A stretch of 11,370 nt of DNA. Source: Holophagaceae bacterium UBA692 (lineage in GTDB: Bacteria; Acidobacteriota; Holophagae; Holophagales; Holophagaceae). Both the position numbers and the translations under genes were made by a program. Of the stretch, positions 6,877 through 11,370 are shown in pieces. The stretch spans positions 1-11,370 of the forward strand of contig DBMS01000096.1 in the NCBI GenBank assembly GCA_002297665.1, written 5' to 3'. The notes below the pieces were generated by a model. That model was not told the DNA's origin. It ran no database searches and was given only the letters and a program-made list of their open reading frames with translations. How positions within the stretch are numbered: position 1 is the first letter of the stretch; each line of letters starts with the position of its first letter.

Positions 6877-8306
6877 GCCCGCTCCGGCTCGGCCTTGATC
6901 TGGGTCATGGTCAGGTCGTAGATCCGGGCCTCCAGGAAGATGTCCAGGGCGTCCCCGTCCAGCAGCCCCGCCTTGGCCTCGTCCTCGAGGATCTCCAGGC
7001 TCCGGGGCACGGTGACGGCGACCTTGTAGGGGCGGTCCGCGGCCACCAGGGCGTCGTACACGTCGCAGATGGCCATGAGCTTGGACTGCGGCGGGATGGC
7101 GTCGGCCTTGAGGGCGCGGGGGTAGCCCATGCCGTTGAGCCGCTCGTGGTGGGCGTAGGCGATGCCGGGCACGTCGGCCAGGGTGCCGGTCCAGGGGATC
7201 TGCTTGAGGAACCGGTAGGTCTTGTCCACGTGGCTGTTGATCTCGTCCCGCTCGGCCTTGGAGAGGCTGCCCCGGGGGATCCGGAGGGCGGCGATGTCCG
7301 TGGGCTCGAGCACCTTGGCCGGGGCGCCCTCCCAGTGCCCGAAGGTGAGGTCCTCCAGTTCGTCCATGGAGTCCACCACCTCCTGGGTGAGGAGCTTGGG
7401 CTCGTTGCAGCGCAGCACCAGGTCCGCGAGGCGCTGGCTCTCGGCGCGGTGCGCGGCCATGAGCACCTCGAAGCAGCCCTCCTCGAAGGCCTCGCTGCGC
7501 TTCCAGGCCTCCTGGAGGCGGCGGGCGACGGATTCCAGGTCCCTCTGGTACAGGCGCTGGAGGATGCGCTCCAGGCGCTCGGGTTCGAGCTTGCGGGCCT
7601 TGACCAGCACCTGCTCGCGCACGCCCACCTTGCCGAAGTCGTGCAGGAGGCTCGCGTAGCGGAGCTCCTTCACCTGGTTCTCGTTGAAGTGCAGGGGGCC
7701 GTAGGCGCCCGACGGCGTGCGGTTCACGGCCTCGGCCAGGCCCACGGTGAGGGTGGCCACGCGGTTGGAGTGGCCGGAGGTGGAGGGGTCCCGGGATTCG
7801 ATGGCGAACACGGCGGCCTGGACGAAACCCGCGAAGAGCTTCTCGATGTCGTCCTTGAGCTTCACCACCTCGCGGGTCCGTTCGGCCACCCGCTCTTCCA
7901 GCCCGGACTGGTAGGCCTCGTTCTGGCGCAGGGCCTTGTAGTGGTTCAGGGCCCGCTGGAGGCTGGCGTCCAGCTCGGCCAGCTTGAAGGGCTTCTGGAT
8001 GAAGTCGTAGGCGCCGTTCTTGAGGGCCTGGATGGCGCTGTCCGTGGTGGCGTAGCCCGTCATGAGGATGCAGAAGGTCTTGGGATCGATCTCCTGGATG
8101 GCCTGCAGCAGGTCCAGGCCCGAGAGCCCGCCGGGCATGTTCAGGTCCGTGAAGATGATGGCGAAGTGGCGGGTGCGGGCCATGTCCAGGGCCACCTCGG
8201 CGGTCTCCGCGCCTTCGCACTGGTAGCCCATGCTTTCCAGCGCCTCCACCAGAAGCGTCCGGAAGTCCGACTCGTCGTCCACGATCAGGATGTTATAAGT
8301 GTCCAT
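6873..8306 (-). CDS. Response regulator with HD-GYP domain (putative c-di-GMP phosphodiesterase)
   Basis: The 477-residue product has a receiver (about 4-122; Asp10/Asp11, phospho-acceptor Asp54, Thr83, Lys105), a coiled-coil linker (about 125-157) and an HD-GYP domain (about 160-450). Metal and signature residues are present: His179 (SGHSNRV), His222-Asp223 (LLHDFGKVGV), His359 (INSHVDKTYRFL), His386-His387-Glu388 and GMGYP (392-396), and Asp415/Asp418 (ICDVYDAL). HD-GYP enzymes hydrolyse cyclic di-GMP to pGpG or GMP, and phosphorylation of Asp54 would control this. About 110 extra residues (roughly 237-345), helical and charged, separate HDFGK from the GSLSKAERDEINSH block, which normally follows within about 15 residues. 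The ATG at 8306 has AGGA 5 nt upstream; a GTG at 8321 is an alternative adding five residues. The gene lies 32 bp after the lipoprotein gene. Confidence 0.93.
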   Translation of the reverse strand: MDTYNILIVDDESDFRTLLVEALESMGYQCEGAETAEVALDMARTRHFAIIFTDLNMPGGLSGLDLLQAIQEIDPKTFCILMTGYATTDSAIQALKNGAYDFIQKPFKLAELDASLQRALNHYKALRQNEAYQSGLEERVAERTREVVKLKDDIEKLFAGFVQAAVFAIESRDPSTSGHSNRVATLTVGLAEAVNRTPSGAYGPLHFNENQVKELRYASLLHDFGKVGVREQVLVKARKLEPERLERILQRLYQRDLESVARRLQEAWKRSEAFEEGCFEVLMAAHRAESQRLADLVLRCNEPKLLTQEVVDSMDELEDLTFGHWEGAPAKVLEPTDIAALRIPRGSLSKAERDEINSHVDKTYRFLKQIPWTGTLADVPGIAYAHHERLNGMGYPRALKADAIPPQSKLMAICDVYDALVAADRPYKVAVTVPRSLEILEDEAKAGLLDGDALDIFLEARIYDLTMTQIKAEPERA

Positions 8307-8338
8307 AGGGGTCCTGGACACCTATCCTACCCGAAGCT

Positions 8339-8899
8339 TCATTTCCGGGGGGGAGGGAAGCGGGAAAGCATCGTGGCCACCGCCTGGGACACCTGCTGCT
8401 CGGCATCCTCGGGATCCGTGAGGCCCGTGAGGGCGCCCTCGGCCACGGCCTGCCAGATGAGCTGGTTGGTCTTGTTGTCCACGACCTCCAGGATGATGCT
8501 GCCCTCGCGGTAGCGCCGGGCCTCGGTGAACTGGGTGCCCACGCCGTAGCCCCAGGGCCGCCAGTAGCCGAAGTGGGAGCCCACGGTCGTGGTGGTGTAC
8601 ACCGTGCCCTGGCGGTAGGCCGGGTAGTAGGTGACCAGCACGTCGGGTTCGGCCGAGCGCTCCACCTTCAGGCCCTTGGCCGCCAGTTCCCGCTCCACGG
8701 CGGCCCGCACCCGGCGGTCCATGATGGGGTTGCTTACCCCGTCGGACTTGCCCTGGGCCTTCTTGCTGGCGGCGTACCAGTCCCAGGTCTTGTAGGAGGC
8801 GTAGGCGGCGTGGGAGTCGTAGTCGTACCTGACCGTGTAGGGGGTGCAGCCGGCCAGGACGGCCAGGGTCAGGGGGATCAGGGCGCTTTTCAGGTTCAT
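8339..8899 (-). CDS. DUF4136-family lipoprotein
   Basis: The 186-residue product starts with a lipoprotein signal peptide: Lys4, hydrophobic core ALIPLTLAVL and lipobox LAGC, with Cys18 as the lipidated residue. Thr follows Cys, so outer-membrane sorting is plausible. The mature part has the features of DUF4136: an N-terminal DYDSHAAYASYKTWDWY block (about 26-42), PDVLVTYYPAY near residue 85-95, a Gly/Tyr/Trp-rich stretch (about 107-122) and the closing strand GSIILEVVDNKTNQLIWQAVAEG (about 133-155), then a short amphipathic helix. The molecular role of the family is unknown; members sit in the periplasm attached to a membrane. GGAGG (8905-8909) lies 5 nt before the ATG. It begins 18 bp after the VanZ-LpxH fusion gene, so the two are probably cotranscribed. 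Confidence 0.9.
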   Translation of the reverse strand: MNLKSALIPLTLAVLAGCTPYTVRYDYDSHAAYASYKTWDWYAASKKAQGKSDGVSNPIMDRRVRAAVERELAAKGLKVERSAEPDVLVTYYPAYRQGTVYTTTTVGSHFGYWRPWGYGVGTQFTEARRYREGSIILEVVDNKTNQLIWQAVAEGALTGLTDPEDAEQQVSQAVATMLSRFPPPRK

Positions 8900-8904
8900 G
8901 GGGG

Positions 8905-8909
8905 CCTCC
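8905..8909 (-). promoter_or_regulatory. Shine-Dalgarno site of the DUF4136 lipoprotein gene
   Basis: GGAGG on the minus strand is 5 nt upstream of the ATG at 8899, in the short gap after the VanZ-LpxH gene. The gene therefore has its own ribosome entry inside the presumed operon. Confidence 0.7.
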
Positions 8910-8917
8910 GGACTGGA

Positions 8918-10000
8918 CTATAGATGCGCCATGGGAGTCAGAGGTTTAAGGGTTCCCTGATCCCAGACCATGAAATTACCATCATGCGCCCAGGGCAGGG
9001 CGGTGCCGTTGCCCTCCGCCTCGTGGGTATGGAAGTGCCCGGTGATGAAGGTTTCCCCAGGGTGGTCGGCCGCCGCGGCCCGGAAGGCCTCCCGGGGGAA
9101 GGCCAGCTTGTAGGCGCGGTTCGTGGTGCGCATGGACCGTTCGAGGCGGGCGGCCAAGGACCGGGCCGCGGAACGTGGCAGCGCCCGGGCCACCAGCCAC
9201 ATGACGCCGCTGCGGGAGAGGAGGTTCCAGACGCGGTACCGCCCGTCGGCGGCGTTGATGAGGTCCCCGTGCTCCCAGGCCAGCGCCTCCCCGGGCAGGC
9301 CGCCGCCGATGCCTTCGCCCATGAGGTCGAAATGGCCGGAAAGCCCATCCAGGAAGTACTCCCGGTTGCCCAGCCAGAGCCCCACCCAGCGGCCCTGGCG
9401 GCGCCGCTCGTCCACCCAGGCCAGGAAGGCCTCCTGCTGGGGCGATTCCATGCCCGGAATCCCCACCCACACGTCGAAGATGTCGCCCAGGAAGAGCCAG
9501 TCGGCCTCCGGATGGGCGGCGGCGGCCTCCCGGAGGCCGGTGAGCTCCTCGCCCCAGTGGGGGTCGGCCACCAGGATCAGCGGCACGCGGGGGTCGGGCC
9601 GGCGGGGTTCGCCCCGGACCCAGCCCAGGGACGCCAACCAGCGGCGCCAGAGGAGCGGCAGGCAGGAAAGGCCCAGGCCCAGCACCGTGCCGGCGGAATC
9701 GGCCGCCCAGTCCAGGACCGAGACGTCCCGTCCCGGCACGAAGATCTGGTGGATCTCGTCCGAGAGGCCATAGGCCGAGGCCGCCAGGAAGATGGCCAGG
9801 TGGCGCCGGTAGGTGGGGACGCTCCGCCAGGTGTGGCGGGCCGCGATCTCCAGGGAGAAGGCCAGCGCCGCGAATTCGAGGGCGTGGGCGCACCAGTCCA
9901 GGGGGTGGTCCAGGGAGACCGGCAGGGAGCTCCGGCTGCTGAGCCAGAAGGTGTTGATGGCCAGGGCCAGGGGAAGTAGCCAGATCCAGACGCGCCGCAT
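8918..10000 (-). CDS. VanZ-like membrane domain fused to LpxH-like UDP-2,3-diacylglucosamine hydrolase
   Basis: The 360-residue product joins two domains. Residues 1-120 are VanZ-like with four predicted membrane helices (about 5-22, 35-54, 67-86, 96-117) and the family block SDEIHQIFVPGRDVSVLDWAADS split across 80-102. Residues of about 138-350 are a calcineurin-type metallophosphoesterase with LpxH features: D146-P-H148, GDIFDVWVG (D173), GNREYF (N212), HGD (H244) and GHFH (H322, H324), which match the expected two-metal ligands. LpxH removes UMP from UDP-2,3-diacylglucosamine to give lipid X in lipid A synthesis on the cytosolic face of the inner membrane. The canonical GNRD is GNRE here and DLH is DPH, so activity is not certain. 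AGGA lies 7 nt before the ATG at 10000. It starts 17 bp after the GNAT gene. VanZ function in general is poorly known. Confidence 0.85.
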   Translation of the reverse strand: MRRVWIWLLPLALAINTFWLSSRSSLPVSLDHPLDWCAHALEFAALAFSLEIAARHTWRSVPTYRRHLAIFLAASAYGLSDEIHQIFVPGRDVSVLDWAADSAGTVLGLGLSCLPLLWRRWLASLGWVRGEPRRPDPRVPLILVADPHWGEELTGLREAAAAHPEADWLFLGDIFDVWVGIPGMESPQQEAFLAWVDERRRQGRWVGLWLGNREYFLDGLSGHFDLMGEGIGGGLPGEALAWEHGDLINAADGRYRVWNLLSRSGVMWLVARALPRSAARSLAARLERSMRTTNRAYKLAFPREAFRAAAADHPGETFITGHFHTHEAEGNGTALPWAHDGNFMVWDQGTLKPLTPMAHL

Positions 10001-10017
10001 GACCCAATCCTACCGCG

Positions 10018-10518
10018 TCACCCCGCCCTCCGGGCCATGACGATGGCCTCGCCGAGGAACCCCTGGACCTTCTTCCGGCGGACCTCCGCGAAGCCCTCCC
10101 TTTGCCAGAACGCCAGGGCGCGGGGGTTCCCGTCGAGCACGGCCAGGCCCAGCGTGGGGCAGCCCCACCCCAGGGCCAGCTCCTGCACGACGCCCAGGGC
10201 GTGCCGTCCCAGGCCCCGCCCCTGGTGGGTCTCGGCGAAGAGCAACAGGCCGATGTGGACGCGCCCGGGCCCGGGATAGCCGCGCAGCAGTTCCGCGGCG
10301 CCCACCAGCGCGCCCTCCAGGAAGAACCCCAGCACGCATTTGTCGGCCAGGGTCATTCCCGGGGGGAGGGAGGCGAAGGTCTCCTCGGCCTCGGAGCCGT
10401 CGGGGTCCCGCCCGTGGGCGATGCGGCTGTACCCGGGGGCCGCGGCGTGCAGGGCCTGGAGGGCCGCCACGTCGGCGGGGGCGTCGCGGTCAAGGCGGCG
10501 GTGGGAGGGAAGGACCAT
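10018..10518 (-). CDS. GNAT family N-acetyltransferase
   Basis: The 166-residue product has a GNAT fold. The acetyl-CoA pyrophosphate-binding motif is Q99-GRGLGR105 at the start of the central helix, preceded by strand VHIGLLLF (87-94). It is followed by the second half LGLAVLDGNPRALAFWQREGF (123-143), with the Asn-x-x-Ala-x-x-x-Trp/Tyr pattern of motif B. It should transfer an acetyl group from acetyl-CoA to an amine; the acceptor is not predictable. I placed the start at ATG 10518 because GAGG (10524-10527) lies 5 nt upstream and the fold starts there. The frame stays open to an ATG at 10767, but that 83-residue extension is Pro/Ser-rich and would fill the divergent promoter region. It is the first gene of the minus-strand series, with the VanZ-LpxH gene 17 bp downstream. 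Confidence 0.85.
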   Translation of the reverse strand: MVLPSHRRLDRDAPADVAALQALHAAAPGYSRIAHGRDPDGSEAEETFASLPPGMTLADKCVLGFFLEGALVGAAELLRGYPGPGRVHIGLLLFAETHQGRGLGRHALGVVQELALGWGCPTLGLAVLDGNPRALAFWQREGFAEVRRKKVQGFLGEAIVMARRAG

Positions 10519-10785
10519 GGGGGCCTCGTGAAGGGGGGAAGCTGAAGGGGCGTGGGACAACGGTAGCAAGGAACCCGAACGGGGCGGCAGGTCGATTGGA
10601 TGGGCGGAATCCGAGGGGTCGGAAACGTTAAGGAAACCACTCTGCGCCTCGGCGCGCTCGGCGTACAAGTTCTTCACCCGAAGCATCCACAACATCCCAT
10701 TCCGGCCAGCTGGTTCCGCCCTTCCGGCCCACCTGCGGTAGAATCCCGTCATCTTCCCCGTCCTCATTCACCTTCCAAGGTTCCC
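10519..10785. promoter_or_regulatory. Divergent intergenic region between GNAT and FAD oxidoreductase genes
   Basis: This 267-bp region is the only divergent junction in the window, so it should hold promoters for both directions. Towards the plus strand a good -10-like TAGAAT occurs at 10739-10744, 41 bp before the ATG at 10786; the matching -35 is weak. Towards the minus strand I see no convincing hexamer pair. Both strands are open for long stretches in frame with their downstream genes, but the implied peptides are Pro-rich and lack family support. I see no tRNA, riboswitch or clear operator palindrome. Confidence 0.5.
10739..10744 (+). promoter_or_regulatory. Candidate -10 element for the FAD oxidoreductase gene
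   Basis: TAGAAT differs by one base from TATAAT and lies 41 bp upstream of the plus-strand ATG in a GC-rich context where such hexamers are rare. The -35 region (around 10712-10719, GGTTCCGC) matches poorly, so confidence is low. Confidence 0.35.
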
Positions 10786-11370
10786 ATGACCGAACGGATC
10801 GATTGCGCGGTGATCGGCGCGGGCGTCGTGGGCCTGGCCCTGGCGCGGGAGCTGGCCCTGCGGGGCCGGGAGGTGGTCGTCCTGGAGCGGGAGGATCGCA
10901 TCGGCACCGGCATCAGCTCGCGCAACAGCGAAGTGGCGCACGCCGGCCTCCACTACCCCCCCGGCAGCCTCAAGGCGCGCCTTTGCGTGGAGGGGAACCT
11001 GGCGCTCCACGCGTTCTGCCGGGCCCACGGGGTGGACCACCGCCGCTGCGGCAAGTTCATCGTGGCCACCCGGCCCGGGCAGGTGGAGGCCCTGGAGCGG
11101 ATCCTGGCCCGGGGCCTGGCCAACGGCGTGCCCGGCCTGGCCCTGCTCTCGGGCGCCGAGGCCAGGGCCGCGGAACCCGGGCTGGCGTGCCTGGCGGCGC
11201 TCCACTGTCCCTCCACCTTCATCGTGGACGCCCACGGGCTCATGGGGGCACTCCGGCGCGAGGCGGAGGACCACGGCGCCGCCCTGGTGTTCCGGAGCCC
11301 GGTGGTGGGCGGAGAGGCCGCGGCCGGGGGCGTGCTGCTGGAGGTGGGCGGGCCCGGGGCCGCGACCCTC
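10786..11370 (+). CDS. lhgO: NAD(P)/FAD-dependent oxidoreductase, L-2-hydroxyglutarate oxidase (LhgO) family, 3'-truncated
   Basis: The first 195 codons are present and the gene runs off the right edge. The N-terminus is an FAD-binding Rossmann motif of the DAO type: G11-AGVVG16 after strand CAVI, with the ribose-binding Glu34 at the end of VVVLE. SSRNSEVAHAGLHYPPGSLK (44-63) is characteristic of the L-2-hydroxyglutarate dehydrogenase/oxidase group; His56 lies in this block. GKFIVAT (about 87-93) and STFIVDAHGLMGAL (about 144-157) also fit. These enzymes oxidise L-2-hydroxyglutarate to 2-oxoglutarate, usually at the membrane with electrons passing to quinone. Related FAD enzymes (glycerol-3-phosphate dehydrogenase-like, other DAO members) cannot be excluded without the C-terminal half. 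AAGG (10777-10780) stands 5 nt before the ATG. It is transcribed away from all other genes in the window. Confidence 0.8.
   Translation, partial: MTERIDCAVIGAGVVGLALARELALRGREVVVLEREDRIGTGISSRNSEVAHAGLHYPPGSLKARLCVEGNLALHAFCRAHGVDHRRCGKFIVATRPGQVEALERILARGLANGVPGLALLSGAEARAAEPGLACLAALHCPSTFIVDAHGLMGALRREAEDHGAALVFRSPVVGGEAAAGGVLLEVGGPGAATL

Noticed and set aside
3154..6921. A very long plus-strand open frame (over 1200 codons) antisense to hisC, clpP, nagZ and the second regulator
   Set aside because: It is a by-product of high GC and strong third-position bias. The translation is low-complexity Gly/Ala/Val/Leu/Glu/His with no domain, and it spans several well-recognised minus-strand genes and their spacers.
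6698..8150. Near-identical 23-bp stretches at 6698-6720 and 8128-8150 as a possible repeat or attachment site
   Set aside because: Both encode the same receiver segment (TDLNMPGG) in paralogous domains, so they are explained by gene duplication and not by a mobile element.
10519..10767. An 83-residue upstream extension of the GNAT protein starting at ATG 10767, which has a GGAAGG-like sequence nearby
   Set aside because: The extension is Pro/Ser-rich, has no family match that I recognise and would fill the divergent promoter region. The ATG at 10518 has a better placed SD and fits the GNAT fold.
10600..10785. A 62-residue in-frame extension of the plus-strand oxidoreductase
   Set aside because: It is Pro/His-rich, and the FAD-binding strand starts directly after ATG 10786, which has its own SD.
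1..11370. CRISPR array, transposase, integrase, tRNA, rRNA, toxin-antitoxin or phage genes
   Set aside because: I looked on both strands and saw no regularly spaced repeats, no recognisable mobile-element proteins and no tRNA-like structure. The window is ordinary chromosomal sequence.

Overview
The window is GC-rich, roughly 68-70% by eye, and almost fully coding. Eleven genes lie head to tail on the minus strand and one incomplete gene runs on the plus strand at the right edge. Lipid A-type biosynthesis (an LpxH-like domain), a lipobox lipoprotein and a NagZ-type enzyme point to a Gram-negative bacterium with a periplasm. Base composition, the two-component/c-di-GMP content and the protein character would fit Acidobacteriota (Holophagaceae such as Geothrix/Holophaga) or a GC-rich deltaproteobacterial/myxobacterial lineage. 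That placement is an impression and was not tested by any search.

Layout, in minus-strand transcription order from right to left. A 267-bp divergent intergenic region (10519-10785) separates the plus-strand FAD oxidoreductase (L-2-hydroxyglutarate oxidase family, cut by the window end) from the minus-strand series. The first block is tightly packed: GNAT acetyltransferase, a VanZ-LpxH-like fusion protein, a DUF4136 lipoprotein, a receiver-HD-GYP response regulator, a second receiver protein with a GAF-like tail, and a GH3 beta-N-acetylhexosaminidase (NagZ-like). Gaps are 17, 18 and 32 bp, followed by a 4-bp ATGA overlap and a 1-bp gap. After a short AT-rich spacer comes clpP, which has no clpX or tig beside it. 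After a further 120 bp come hisC and a LacX/YeaD-type mutarotase-like gene 14 bp apart, then ychF, then a PilZ-domain protein that runs off the left edge.

The first block has an envelope and signalling theme: lipid A precursor hydrolysis, a membrane VanZ domain, an outer-membrane-type lipoprotein, c-di-GMP turnover and peptidoglycan recycling. It may be one operon. The left half is mostly housekeeping (ClpP, HisC, YchF). A putative c-di-GMP phosphodiesterase (HD-GYP) and a putative c-di-GMP receptor (PilZ) both occur in the window but are about 6 kb apart, and nothing in the sequence ties them directly.

The most distinctive items are the VanZ-LpxH fusion, the tandem receiver paralogs with swapped output modules, and an extra segment of about 110 residues inside the HD-GYP domain. 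I see no mobile element, CRISPR array, tRNA, rRNA or phage gene, and no clear new defence or biosynthetic system.
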